A DNA stretch of 64,000 nucleotides from DATARH01 sp963778385 (GCA_963778385.1 CAVZUA010000052.1:17244-81243); one strand, 5' to 3'. Counted from the stretch's first letter, positions 33,647 to 42,834 are shown. The notes: a model not told the origin generated them from the sequence alone. Made by a program: numbers and translations.

Positions 33647-34456
33647 TTGAGCAAAATCAAACTCGTCATCACCGATGTCGACGGCACGCTGGTTACCACC
33701 GAAAAGGCGTTGCGCCCGTCGGCGGTCGCGGCCGTGCGCAAGCTGCACGACGCCGGCATCGGCTTCACGATCTGCAGCAGCCGGCCGCCGTTCGGGCTGA
33801 CGACGATGCGCGACGCGCTGCAGATTACGCTGCCGTTTGGCGGCTACAATGGCGGCTCGATCGTCGAGCCCGACCTTACGGTCATCGAGCAGGTCTGCAT
33901 TCCGCCCGATGTCGCGCGCAAGGCAGTCGACACATTTCACGCCAACGGCGTCAGCACCTGGGTGTTTGTCGGCAATGAATGGGTGATCCTCGACCGGCAG
34001 GGCGACCATGTCGATCACGAGATCCACACGATCGACGTGCCGCCGACCGTCGTCGACCATTACACCGATTATCACTTCAGCGCGGTCGGCAAGATCGTCG
34101 GCGCCAGCAACAACCACGACCTGATCGCCCAGGTCGAGCACATCATGCAGGAGACGCTCGGCCATTCGGCGCACGCCGCGCGCTCGCAGGCTTATTACTG
34201 TGACGTGATCGCGCCGGGCATCGACAAGGGGCGCATCGTCGAGGTGCTGGCGCAGCGCCTCGGCCTCGAACGCGACGAGATCGCCGTGCTCGGCGACATG
34301 ACCAACGACCTCGAGATGTTCACCGCCGCCGGCTTCCCGATCGCGATGGGTAACGCACCCGATCACGTCAAGGCCAAGGCGAAGGGCATCGCCCCCGGCA
34401 CCAACGACGAGGAAGGCTGGGCCGGCGCGGTCGAGCGCTACATCCTTAGCGCCTGA
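33647..34456 (+). CDS. Cof-type HAD-IIB phosphatase
   Basis: 269 residues from TTG 33647, preceded by GGGGAAG. HAD motif I is VITDVDGTLVTTEK (both Asp). The IIB cap spans the middle third. Motif III Lys is in ALLD-like AARSQAYYCDVIAPGIDKG and motif IV GDMTNDLEMFTAAGFPIAMG. The position at the end of the pentose phosphate operon suggests a sugar-phosphate substrate, possibly detoxification of a side product, but this is inference. Confidence 0.88.
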   Translation: MSKIKLVITDVDGTLVTTEKALRPSAVAAVRKLHDAGIGFTICSSRPPFGLTTMRDALQITLPFGGYNGGSIVEPDLTVIEQVCIPPDVARKAVDTFHANGVSTWVFVGNEWVILDRQGDHVDHEIHTIDVPPTVVDHYTDYHFSAVGKIVGASNNHDLIAQVEHIMQETLGHSAHAARSQAYYCDVIAPGIDKGRIVEVLAQRLGLERDEIAVLGDMTNDLEMFTAAGFPIAMGNAPDHVKAKAKGIAPGTNDEEGWAGAVERYILSA

Positions 34457-34492
34457 GGACTATCGGCCTTCTCAAGGACGCACGACCTCCGC

Positions 34493-34801
34493 TTACTCGC
34501 CGAACGTCGCGACGCACTGCTGGTAGAGGCCGGGCTCGGTGATCGGGCCGCATTCCTTGCGAATGCGCGCGGCGCGGAAGCCCGGGCTGGTGTGCGTCAA
34601 GCGCTCGTAGCGATTGCTCTCGACCACGTTCTGCCGGGCTGACCAATTGGCCGGATTATCGCCCGGGTCGACCTGCGGCATATTCGTGTAGACCTCGACG
34701 CGCGCGGGCGGTGCGATCTGCGCCTGTGCCGGCACGGCAATGCCAGTCACCGCCAGCAAGGCGGCCGCGGCAGCCAAACCCGTCAGTTTCATGTTCCGCA
34801 T
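34493..34801 (-). CDS. Small secreted protein of unknown function
   Basis: 102 residues. A signal peptide is evident: MKLTGLAAAAALLAVTGIAV ending PAQAQ. The mature part is about 75 residues with two cysteines (KECGPITEPGLYQQC) and a Pro/Val-rich start (PPARVEVYTNMPQVDPGD). I do not recognise the family. It resembles many short periplasmic proteins of alphaproteobacteria with a C-terminal cysteine pair. It is convergent with the HAD gene and downstream of folD. Confidence 0.65.
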   Translation of the reverse strand: MRNMKLTGLAAAAALLAVTGIAVPAQAQIAPPARVEVYTNMPQVDPGDNPANWSARQNVVESNRYERLTHTSPGFRAARIRKECGPITEPGLYQQCVATFGE

Positions 34802-34870
34802 GACCCGTTCCTCGGTGATGCAAAGGGTTACGGGATCAACGGGCGCGGTTACGGCGGAGTTCCGCTCGGC

Positions 34871-35761
34871 TCAGCCGAGCTTGGGATCGGGGAGGCCTCG
34901 GCGGCGGCAGGCAGCGGTCACCGTATTCGCCAGCAGGCAGGCGATGGTCATCGGCCCGACCCCGCCGGGCACCGGCGTGATCGCGCCGGCGATCTTCCGC
35001 ACCGCCGCGAAATCGACATCGCCGACCAGTTTGCTGGCCCCCGCGGCGTCAGTCACGCGATTGGTGCCGACATCGATCAGCGTCGCGCCCGGCTTGATCC
35101 AGTCGGCTTTGACCATCGCCGGCTGCCCGAGGGCGGCGATCACGATATCGGCGCGCCGGGCGATCCCGGCGATGTCGTGCGTTTTCGAATGCGCCACGGT
35201 CACCGTGCAGTCGGCGGCCACGAGCAGCGCCGCCAGGGGGCGTCCGACGATATGCGAGCGGCCGAGGACCACGGCCTCGGCGCCGGCGAGGTCGCTGTGC
35301 ACGGTTCGCAACAGCATCAGGCAGCCTTGCGGCGTGCAGGGGATGAGGCTTTGCTGGCGGCTCCACAACCGCCCGACATTGAGCGGGTGAAATCCGTCGA
35401 CATCCTTCACCGGGTCGACCGCGTTCAGCACGGTCTGCGCGGCGATCGAGCCGGGCAGGGGAAGCTGCACCAGAATGCCATCGATCTGCTCGTCGGCATT
35501 GAGCTGTTCGACCAGCTCGATGAGTTCGCCTGCCTTCGCGTCGGCCGCGAGGCGATGCTCGAAGGAGGCGAGGCCGGTCGCCATGCAGGCGCGCGCCTTG
35601 CTGCGGACATAGATATGGCTCGCCGGATCGTCGCCGACGATGACCGTCGCCAGACCGGGGACGATGCCGCGACGAGCGCGGAGTTCGGCGGCCGCCGCCG
35701 CAACCCGCTCGCGCAATTGCGCGGCAACAGCCTGTCCGTCGATGAGCGTCGCTTCAGCCAT
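34871..35761 (-). CDS. folD: Bifunctional methylenetetrahydrofolate dehydrogenase / methenyl-THF cyclohydrolase
   Basis: 296 residues. The N-terminal catalytic domain contains VGDDPASHIYVRSKARACMA (active-site Tyr and Lys) and DGILVQLPLPGSI. The NADP domain contains VLGRSHIVGRPLAALL and ATLIDVGTNRV, with VPGGVGPMTIACLLANT at the C terminus. It interconverts methylene-, methenyl- and 10-formyl-THF in one-carbon metabolism. Standard length. Confidence 0.97.
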   Translation of the reverse strand: MAEATLIDGQAVAAQLRERVAAAAAELRARRGIVPGLATVIVGDDPASHIYVRSKARACMATGLASFEHRLAADAKAGELIELVEQLNADEQIDGILVQLPLPGSIAAQTVLNAVDPVKDVDGFHPLNVGRLWSRQQSLIPCTPQGCLMLLRTVHSDLAGAEAVVLGRSHIVGRPLAALLVAADCTVTVAHSKTHDIAGIARRADIVIAALGQPAMVKADWIKPGATLIDVGTNRVTDAAGASKLVGDVDFAAVRKIAGAITPVPGGVGPMTIACLLANTVTAACRRRGLPDPKLG

Positions 35762-35784
35762 GCCGCATTATGCCCGCCCCGGCA

Positions 35785-36153
35785 CTATTGCGTCGCCTGC
35801 TTCAGCCGGGACAGCAGATCGCCGAGCATCGCCTCGTCCTTGATTCCGGGAAACGACATGTGGTTGCCGGGAATCGCCGCCCGCGGGTCGCGCAGGAAGC
35901 TCGCCATCGTCTCGTCACTCCAGACGATGTCGCTCTGCTTCATCTCCGCCGAGTAGTTGAACCCGGCCGCCGCACCGGCCTTCCGCCCGAAGACGCCAAA
36001 CAGATTCGGTCCGACCCGGTTGGCGCCGCCCTTGTCGAGCGAATGGCAGATCTTGCAGCGCTGCAGCTCGGCGGCGCCCGGATCCTCGGCACGCGCTCCC
36101 GCCGCGATCAGCAACAGCGGCAGCAACGCCGCCACGACCGATCGGCCGCTCAC
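35785..36153 (-). CDS. Periplasmic class I c-type cytochrome
   Basis: 122 residues from GTG 36153, whose GTGA overlaps the stop of the preceding oxidoreductase. Signal peptide SVVAALLPLLLIAAGARA. The haem motif is CKICH, followed by RVGPNLFGVFGRKAG, and the sixth ligand is Met in NHMSFPGIKDE. This matches small soluble cytochromes of the c2/c552 group. It could accept electrons from a periplasmic dehydrogenase; the link with the flavin oxidoreductase upstream may only be transcriptional. Confidence 0.88.
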   Translation of the reverse strand: MSGRSVVAALLPLLLIAAGARAEDPGAAELQRCKICHSLDKGGANRVGPNLFGVFGRKAGAAAGFNYSAEMKQSDIVWSDETMASFLRDPRAAIPGNHMSFPGIKDEAMLGDLLSRLKQATQ

Positions 36154-37169
36154 GACGCCACCCGTGCGAGAGCTGCAATGCCGGCCTCGGGATCGGGGCC
36201 GGCAAAGGTCAGGGCCAGTTCGTCGACCCCCGCGCCACGATAGGCTGCAATCTGGCGCAGGCATTCTCGGGAGGTCCCGGCAATGGCGAAGGCGCTGACG
36301 TACCGCGCGTCGAGCACCGTGCTTGGGTTTTCCCCGCGCCGAAGCCGATCAAGCGCTGCCGCGAATTCCTCGCGCGGGATCCCGCTATCGGCGACGATTG
36401 CCTCTTTCGTCGCCGGCCAGTTCGCCGCGCTAGGCCACAGCGCGGTCAGCAAGTCGCCCAGGACGTGCGTAACTTCGACCCGCGCGGCGTCGCCATCAGC
36501 GCCGACCGCGCAGGGGACATACTGCACGACCCGCGGCATCGGCCGGCCGGCGTGCTCCGCCGCCGCACGCAGCGTTCGCGCCAACCGCGCGGTCGTGCGC
36601 GGTGGCGTCAGGTTCGAGACGATGAGCCCGTCGGCGACCAGGCCGCAGACCCGCAGCGCCGGCTCCCCCGCCGCCGCCATGTAGATCGGCGGATCGCGCC
36701 GAGGGGGCGGGAAACCAAGCCGCGCACCGTCGATGGCAAAGACCTTTCCATCAACGGTCGCCGGGTCGCCTGCCAGCATGGCGCGGATCACGGCGATCGC
36801 CTCGCGCACCGCGGTGACCGGTCGGTTGTCGATGAACCCCATGCGCCGCACGGCCGCCGCGATCCCCGAGCCGATGCCGAGGATCGCCCGCCCGCCGGAA
36901 AGCTCGTCAAGGGCTGCGAAATCCATCGCGATCAGCGTCGGGTGGCGGCCATACGGGTTGGCCACGCCGACGCCGATCCGCACCCGCTCGGTCGCGGCGG
37001 CGCAGGCGCCGGCTGTCGCCATCACCCCGCGCTGAAAGGGGTTCTCCGCGAACCATACCGAGGCCAGCCCGGCCGCTTCCGCCGCTTTTGTCAGCGCGAC
37101 GCATCGGCGTGGGGCGAGCGCGCCCGACAGCCGGATGCCGATCTCGGGAAGCCCCACCGCCATCGCCAC
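36150..37169 (-). CDS. Luciferase-like (LLM class) flavin-dependent oxidoreductase
   Basis: 339 residues, F420/FMN-binding luciferase-like barrel. ALTKAAEAAGLASVWFAENP, RVRIGVGVANPYGRHPTLIA, DELSGGRAILGIGSG and the later PPRRDPPIYMAAAGEPALRV segments are typical. It could be F420-dependent (methylene-H4MPT reductase-like) or FMN-dependent; the sequence does not decide. It is co-directional and nearly abutting with the NTF2-like gene upstream (3 nt apart) and the cytochrome downstream. Confidence 0.86.
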   Translation of the reverse strand: MAMAVGLPEIGIRLSGALAPRRCVALTKAAEAAGLASVWFAENPFQRGVMATAGACAAATERVRIGVGVANPYGRHPTLIAMDFAALDELSGGRAILGIGSGIAAAVRRMGFIDNRPVTAVREAIAVIRAMLAGDPATVDGKVFAIDGARLGFPPPRRDPPIYMAAAGEPALRVCGLVADGLIVSNLTPPRTTARLARTLRAAAEHAGRPMPRVVQYVPCAVGADGDAARVEVTHVLGDLLTALWPSAANWPATKEAIVADSGIPREEFAAALDRLRRGENPSTVLDARYVSAFAIAGTSRECLRQIAAYRGAGVDELALTFAGPDPEAGIAALARVAS

Positions 37170-37172
37170 CGA

Positions 37173-37634
37173 TCAGACGCCACCGGGCCGCGGCGCTTCG
37201 CTCGCCGGCGAGAAATGGACATGGACGACGCGCCAGTCGCCGTCCTCCTTGCGGAATACCATGGTCGAGCGCGACACGAAATCCTTGCCATAAGGCCGTG
37301 AAGGCACCGGGTCTTTGCCCACCCATTCGGAGCGCGTATGGCGCTCGCACCAGATCACCGCGAGCGTGTCGTTTACCACACCGCCGACATCGAACGGCGC
37401 CCAATAGCCGCTTGCGACATTCTCCTTGTAGTACTGCCACAACCGCGTCCAATGCTCGCGGCCCTTATAGCTGTGACCGTTCAAGTTGTAGAACACGGCT
37501 TCCGGCGCGCCGCTCCAGATGTCCTGCAGTCCGTCCCAATCGAAACGGCCGTTGACGTCGAGATATTGCTCCATGCGTTCGATCAGGCGGCGGCGATCCG
37601 TCGGCGTTCCGCCAATCAGCTTGGTTTCGTCCAT
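37173..37634 (-). CDS. NTF2/SnoaL-like fold protein
   Basis: 153 residues. The cone-shaped NTF2 fold is suggested by MEQYLDVNGRFDWDGLQDIW, VFYNLNGHSYKGREHWTRLW and the final strand RSTMVFRKEDGDWRVVHVHF. It resembles SnoaL_3/DUF4440 proteins, which include calcium/calmodulin-kinase association-like domains and small isomerases. No catalytic role can be assigned. Confidence 0.78.
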   Translation of the reverse strand: MDETKLIGGTPTDRRRLIERMEQYLDVNGRFDWDGLQDIWSGAPEAVFYNLNGHSYKGREHWTRLWQYYKENVASGYWAPFDVGGVVNDTLAVIWCERHTRSEWVGKDPVPSRPYGKDFVSRSTMVFRKEDGDWRVVHVHFSPASEAPRPGGV

Positions 37635-37699
37635 CGCAAGCGTCCGCTCAGTGACGCGCGATCCTAGCGCAAGCCCGGCGCGGACGATAAGGTCGCACG

Positions 37700-38818
37700 A
37701 TGACGCAAGCCCGTTACCTCTGTCCCGCCTGCGGCGCGTCGATACTGGCGGACCGGCCAGTGTGGCGCTGCGATTGCGGCAGCCACCTCAACCTGGCGCC
37801 GGGGCAGGGGATGAGCCGCGACCAGATCGACACGGCCGACGCTTCGCTGTGGCGCTATCGCGCGGCGCTGGCACTCGGCGGGCCGCCCCGCGTGTCGCTC
37901 GGCGAAGGTTGGACGCCGCTGGTAACGTGCGACTGGGACGGCGCGGCGATCGGCTTCAAGCTCGAAAGCCAGATGCCGACCGGATCGTTCAAGGACCGGG
38001 GCACGGCGGTGATGCTGAACCACCTATTGGAGGTCGGCGTCGGCCCGATCCATGAGGATTCGTCGGGCAACGCCGGTTCGTCGATCGCCACTTATGCAAC
38101 GGCGGCCGGCATCCCGTGCCGTATCTTCGTCCCGGCGACCGCCCCGCGCGGCAAGGTGGTGCAGATCGCGGCGTCGGGCGCTGCGGTCGAAGCGATCCTC
38201 GGCACGCGGCAGGCGGTCACCGACGCGGCGCTCGCCGCGACCGGCGACAGCTTCTACGCCAGCCATAATTGGCAGCCGTTCTTTATCGAGGGCACCAAGA
38301 CCCTGGCCTACGAGCTGTGGGAGCAGCTTGGCTTCGCGGTGCCAGACAATGTGCTGGTGCCGACCGGCTACGGCAGCAATATCCTCGGCCTGGAGCGTGG
38401 CTTCGACGAGCTGATGCGGCGCGGCGAGATCGCGCGCATGCCGCGGCTGTTCGCCGTGCAGGCGGCGAATTGTGCCGCCTTTGCTGCCGCCTGGTGTGGC
38501 GATGCAGCGTTTTCGCCACAACCGACCATGGCCGATGGCATCGCTACGGCGAAGCCGGTGCGCACCGCCGAGGTTCTCGCCGCGCTGCGCCGCGCGCGGG
38601 GTGGCGTGGTCGCGGTGCCCGAGGACGCGATCGCCCCGGCACTGCGCCGGCTCGGCCGGCTCGGACTCTATGTCGAGCCTACCTCGGCAACCGTCGGCGC
38701 CGCGCTGAGCCGCCTGCTCGCCGACGGAACCATCAGCCCCGGCGAAACGACGGTCGCCGTAATCACGGGACATGGTCTCAAGGCCGCCGACAAGATCGCC
38801 GAACTGCTGGCGATTTGA
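37700..38818 (+). CDS. Threonine synthase-like PLP enzyme
   Basis: 372 residues. The N-terminal zinc ribbon CPACGASILADRPVWRCDCG is followed by a fold type II PLP domain, with the Schiff-base Lys in MPTGSFKDRGTAVMLNH, the SSGNAGSSIATYATAAGIPC phosphate/substrate loop and a C-terminal GETTVAVITGHGLKAAD. It converts O-phosphohomoserine to threonine; close relatives are annotated as threonine synthase or pyridoxal-dependent lyase. The zinc ribbon form is common for ThrC paralogues. No thrA or thrB nearby. Confidence 0.88.
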   Translation: MTQARYLCPACGASILADRPVWRCDCGSHLNLAPGQGMSRDQIDTADASLWRYRAALALGGPPRVSLGEGWTPLVTCDWDGAAIGFKLESQMPTGSFKDRGTAVMLNHLLEVGVGPIHEDSSGNAGSSIATYATAAGIPCRIFVPATAPRGKVVQIAASGAAVEAILGTRQAVTDAALAATGDSFYASHNWQPFFIEGTKTLAYELWEQLGFAVPDNVLVPTGYGSNILGLERGFDELMRRGEIARMPRLFAVQAANCAAFAAAWCGDAAFSPQPTMADGIATAKPVRTAEVLAALRRARGGVVAVPEDAIAPALRRLGRLGLYVEPTSATVGAALSRLLADGTISPGETTVAVITGHGLKAADKIAELLAI

Positions 38819-38867
38819 CGCCGGCGGCGACTTCGCCGAGCGCGCATCGATGCTCTCTTCACAGCCG

Positions 38868-38945
38868 CTCCCCGGCGAAAGCCGCGGCCCACTATTCGGC
38901 GCCCGAGACGGTTGATCAATCGATCCCGGCTTTCGCCGGGAAGCG
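38868..38945. repeat. Palindromic intergenic repeat, family B, copy 2
   Basis: CTCCCCGGCGAAAGCCGCGG and CCCGGCTTTCGCCGGGAAG arms, diverged from the 7643-7720 copy. It lies between convergent genes and may terminate transcription from both sides. Confidence 0.72.
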
Positions 38946-38962
38946 GTGAGAATGGGAGGGCG

Positions 38963-39427
38963 TTAGGGTCGCCAGGCGCGGCCTTCGAACTGACCGTATT
39001 TGAGGAAATGCTCGCCGGCCTCGTAGCCGGCGGCGGCGACGTCGGGGTGCTTGCCGAGATACCAGGCGGCGTCGAACCCGGGCGGCAGCCGGTCGCGCGG
39101 CGGCCGGCCGCGCAGCGCCAGCCGCGCCGAATGTTCCAGCACACGCAGCGCCGGGGTCGGCGCCTGGCCGAGATAGGTCGTCTCCCGGCGTGGGAAGGCA
39201 AAGGGCTGGCCGCGCAGCCGGACATATTCCTCGTGATAATCGAGATGCTTGTCGGGTACGGCTGCGTTTGTCGCTACCCCGCCATGCACCTGATGAAACG
39301 TGCCTTCGCCGAGCATCATGATCAGCCGCGTGTTCGGCAGCTCGCAGGCCCGGCGGTAGGCGTCGAGGTTGACGTAACCGCCGCCGGGACTCTGGAACCG
39401 CTCGTCGAGCCCGCCCAATTCGCGCCA
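38963..39427 (-). pseudogene. Glycosyltransferase-like C-terminal fragment
   Basis: In this frame the sequence reads WRELGGLDERFQSPGGGYVN, then LDAYRRACELPNTRLIMMLG, EGTFHQVHGGVATNA and a C-terminal WYLGKHPDVAAAGYEAGEHF. These segments are familiar from glycosyltransferase-associated proteins in which they follow a nucleotide-binding domain. That domain is absent here. The fragment is joined to the methyltransferase gene through a one-base slip near 39421-39430 (GGGTGGCGCGAA). It is probably a remnant after deletion, or the distal part of a fused gene. Confidence 0.6.
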
Positions 39428-40793
39428 CCCAAGCCTGAAGCTGCGCGCGCACCGTGCCATGCGTCGCGCCCGCCAGTGCAAGCTGGCGCAGCAAGGCCAG
39501 CAGGCTGGCGATGCGCGGATCGTCGGGCGCGAGCGCGCCCTGGCGGTTCAGCACCTCGACCGGCAGCTGGGGCGGTGTCAGATAGACCAGCTCGCGGGCG
39601 ATCGTATTGTAATTCTCGCGCAGCGCCCGGCTGCCGGGGCCGAACCCGGCGACCAGCAGCAGCCCCGCCGGCTCGACATCGAGCCGGAGCACCAGCAGGT
39701 CAGGGCGGTAGCGCGCGAGCACATAGGGGATCTTCCAGACATCGCCGCACCACACCCGCGAGCGGCGGTCGCGCTCGGCCTGCAGTGGGTGCGAGGGGAA
39801 CACGTCGTCGATCGCCGCGACCAGCGTCGGCCGGGCGTAGCGCTCGACGTTCATGATGTCGCGCAGCACGTATTCCGAACGGTGCATCCCGTCGATAAAG
39901 GCGACGTCGATACCGCGCGCCAGGGCCTTGGCGGCGTGGGCCTCGAAGAAGCGGTCGCTGGTCTCGCGGAAAATGGTCGCGCCGGCCGGCGTCGCGACTT
40001 GCAGCTCCGGCGCCGGATCGACCGCGACCGCCGTGCCCGCGGCCAGCGTCAGGCTGCGGCCGTGCCGCACGCCGATTTCGAAATAGAGCTGCGGCGCCAC
40101 AGTCTGGTGCAGTTGCTGGAGCGTCGCCAGATAGGATGCGGCGCCTTGCGTGCGGTCGGCTTCCGGCGGTGCGTCGAAAGCCGATTGCCCGACCATGCCG
40201 GACGACACCAGCCGTCTTTGTACCTCCTCCTGTGCCGCGGTCAGGTTGGCGACGATCTCGTCGACCACCGGCGCCGCCGCGGCGTTGTGGCGAAAGATGC
40301 CGACGAGATCGTTCCACGGCCCGCGATCGTCATGCCACAAATCGAGCAGCTGGCAGCCGTTGTAGCGGGCCAGCGCCCGGAACGAATCGGGATAGAAGCG
40401 ATAGCAATCGACCGGGTAATTGTGGATCGGCCCTCCCGACGGCGCGATCAGGAAGAGATACCCGTCCGGCTTGAGGACCCGCATCATTTCGGCGAAGGAC
40501 AGCCAGAAGAATTCGCAATGCTCCAGCATTTGGCCGGAAACGACGTAATCGGCCGAGGCGTCGGGAAAGGGCAGCTTGTAGGGATCGGCGAGGACTATAT
40601 CGACGCCCGGCCCGCGCGCCCGGTCGCAGCCGACATAGGCAAACCGCTCGTCGGCGAAGATATGCCGGTAGGCGCCGTTGAACTCCTCGGAACCGATCTC
40701 GACGACGGTCAACGTCTCGCCAGGCGCGACACGCCGCGCCGCGACATAGAAGTCGTAGCAGCGCTGCATGTTCTCCAGGGATGACGCGTGCAT
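39428..40793 (-). CDS. Tandem SAM-methyltransferase-domain protein (cell-surface glycan type)
   Basis: About 455 residues up to the frameshift. The first domain (about 25-200) carries VVEIGSEEFNGAYRHIF, VDIVLADPYKLPFPDASADY and MMRVLKPDGYLFLIAPSGGP, a class I methyltransferase of the type in polysaccharide clusters. The second (about 250-420) carries LYFEIGVRHGRSLTLAAG and GIDVAFIDGMHRSEYVLRDI, a second methyltransferase or cephalosporin hydroxylase-like domain. It starts at ATG 40793 (MHASSLENMQRCYDF). The reading frame continues past 39428 in a low-complexity Arg/Ala frame that is not coding. It likely methylates or modifies an exported sugar. Confidence 0.7.
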
Positions 40794-40904
40794 CGTTTGC
40801 TGTGCCCGTCCGCGGTGACCGGGCACAATATACGGCAGCGACGCAGTCTTATCGTACTAGGCGCAGTAGCCGCTTATAGATTTGGGAGGCTGGAAAGGCA
40901 TCGT

Positions 40905-41013
40905 GCGTCTTCGAGACGGCGCTCCGCGCCTCCTCAGGATGAGGGTTTTCTTAATGCCATCAAAGGCATCCCCTCATCCTGAGGAGCGCCATCGGGCGCG
41001 TCTCGAAGGACGC
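40905..41013. repeat. Palindromic intergenic repeat, family D, intact copy
   Basis: GCGTCTTCGAGACGGCGCTC with CTCCTCAGGATGAGG on the left; CCTCATCCTGAGGAGCGCC with GCGTCTCGAAGGACGC on the right. A long hairpin occupying the 250-bp gap between divergent genes. Another intact copy is at 49085-49194 and an interrupted one at 12845-13180. Confidence 0.8.
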
Positions 41014-41044
41014 AACGACCGCTCCGCAGCGGTGTCGTCTGTCC

Positions 41045-41482
41045 CTATTTCTTCGCCGCGAGCAGGTCCTTGAGACCCTTAAGCGCCAGCGCGTAACCGT
41101 TGATGCCGAATCCGGCGACGACGCCCTGGCTGACCGCGGCGGTCTGTGAGGCCGGGCCGCGCCGGATCGGGTTGGAGATATGCACCTCGATGGTCGGGAA
41201 CTTGACCTGCGACAGCGCCGCGACCAGTGCCGGATAGCCGGTGCCGAACGCCGCCGGGTTGAAGATCGCCGCGTCGAAGCCCTCGTCGTTCGCCTCGTAG
41301 ATCTTGTTGACGATCTCGCCCTCGATATTCGAATGGAAGATCTCGACTTCCAGCCCCAGCTCGGCAGCAAAGCCGCGGATGCGCTCGTCGTATTCGGGGA
41401 GTTGCATCGGCCCGAAGATTTCGAGCTGGACCTTGCCGCGCATGTTCATGCCGGCGCCGTGGATCACAAGAATCTTGGGCAT
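41045..41482 (-). CDS. AroQ-like protein (type II dehydroquinase fold) with altered active site
   Basis: 145 residues. The fold is clear from HSNIEGEIVNKIYEA, FNPAAF (Asn75), TIEVHISNPIRRG (catalytic His101) and GVVAGFGINGYALALKGL. The lid loop is different. Where dehydroquinases have an Arg-Glu-Pro then Tyr-Gly with the catalytic Tyr, this reads GKVQLEIFGP, so the Arg is absent and the Tyr is Phe (F23). The usual NPxAYTHTS is NPAAFGTGY. Dehydroquinate dehydration is therefore doubtful. The neighbouring FAD oxidoreductase suggests a catabolic role on another cyclic polyol acid. Confidence 0.8.
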   Translation of the reverse strand: MPKILVIHGAGMNMRGKVQLEIFGPMQLPEYDERIRGFAAELGLEVEIFHSNIEGEIVNKIYEANDEGFDAAIFNPAAFGTGYPALVAALSQVKFPTIEVHISNPIRRGPASQTAAVSQGVVAGFGINGYALALKGLKDLLAAKK

Positions 41483-41551
41483 CGTGAGTGCTCCGTGAGT
41501 GGGGTGAGGCGAATGGGGGAGGGAATGCTAGCGCATTTGCCGCGCCCGCGC

Positions 41552-42777
41552 CTACCGCCGGCGACCCGCGTCCTCGGCGACCCGCAGGCCGAACACGCAG
41601 GCCTTGATCAACCCGCCGACATAGCCGAGCGCGCCGCCGCCTTCGAGACCGCCGGTCGCGCCACCCGCCGCGTAGAGTCCCGCGATCACCGAACCGTCGG
41701 GGCGCTTGACACGGCCGTGGTTGTCGATCGCGATGCCGCCCATCGTGTTGGTAATGCCGGTGCAGATCGGGATCGCGAAGAACGGCGGTGTATCGATCGG
41801 CTTTGGCTGACCGCCGCGCGTCGAGCGCGGCGGGGACAAGGCGGCGATCGTGCCGTCGCACACGGCGGCGTTGTAGGTCGCAACGGTCTCGGTCAGCGCC
41901 TCGGGCAGCAGGGATGCCGCTTCGGCCAGCGCTCCCAGCGTGTCGGCATGGTGGAGCGTGCCGCCGCCGGCGAGGAGCTGCGGGTTGGGCGGGATTTGCG
42001 CCGCCTTGCCGGCGGTCTCCCACATCGCCGCGTCGCAGATCACCGTGCCGCAGAGCGGATCGTCGAGCCGGGCGAGGTTGTTGCTGATCGAAATCCCGCC
42101 GAGGCCCTCGTCGAGGATGCGCCGGCCGACGCCGTCCACGACGATGCCCGCCACAGCGACGGCGTCGATCTGCGGGTAGGGCCACAGACCCTCATTCTCC
42201 ATCGCCTCGCGGCTCAGCAGATGGCCATAGAAACGTTCGAGATGGACCAGCGCCGCGCCCGACGCCTCCGCCATCTTGAGCCCATCGCCGCGCGCGGTCC
42301 CGGCATGGCGCATCAGCACGCGGCCCTGCCGCTCCTCCAACCGCCGACGGAGCTGATCGATCATGCGATCGGGGCCGCGGCGTCGCCAATCCTGGCCGGC
42401 GACCGGCGCGCGCGGCGGCGCCAGCGTGAAGCGGTGCCAGTTGATCGGGCTGCCTTGGGTAAAGACCGCGCCCTGGCCCGCCAGCCAATCACCGTGCGCC
42501 CCGCATCGTCGGCGATCGCGGCGGCGAGCTCGGGGGCGGCCTCACCGCTGGTCTGCCGGTTGATCTCTTCAAGCAACGCATCGCGGCCGAGCTTCACGTC
42601 GTGGTAGGAGACGTGAAAGATGCCGCCGGCCCAGCGCGAACTGCACAGATAATTGTCGTCGGCGCCGGCTTCGATGACCGCCGTGCGCAGCCCCAGTTCG
42701 GCGCCGCGCAACGCCGCGCACAGCCCGGCAAAACCGCCGCCGATCGCGGCCAGGTCGAAACGCAGAAGTTTGCTCAT
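41552..42777 (-). pseudogene. FAD-dependent fumarate-reductase-like oxidoreductase with one frameshift
   Basis: The start codon ATG 42777 gives MSKLLRFDLAAIGGGFAGLC, a GxGxxG dinucleotide-binding motif, then LRTAVIEAG and CSSRWAGGIFHVSYHD. The frame breaks near 42487 (GTGATTGGCTGG): deletion of one base restores WLAGQGAVFTQGSPINWHRF, which runs on into MIDQLRRRLEERQ. The C-terminal flavocytochrome signature ITNTMGGIAIDNHGRV and AGLYAAGGATGGLEGGGALG is intact. Total about 408 residues. Whether the slip is real or a sequencing error is not decidable here. It sits 69 nt upstream of the AroQ-like gene on the same strand. Confidence 0.85.
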
Positions 42778-42834
42778 GCCCATCCTCGCAACCATACGGA
42801 CGCCGCATGGTGCCGCTCGCCGTGGAAGCTTTCG

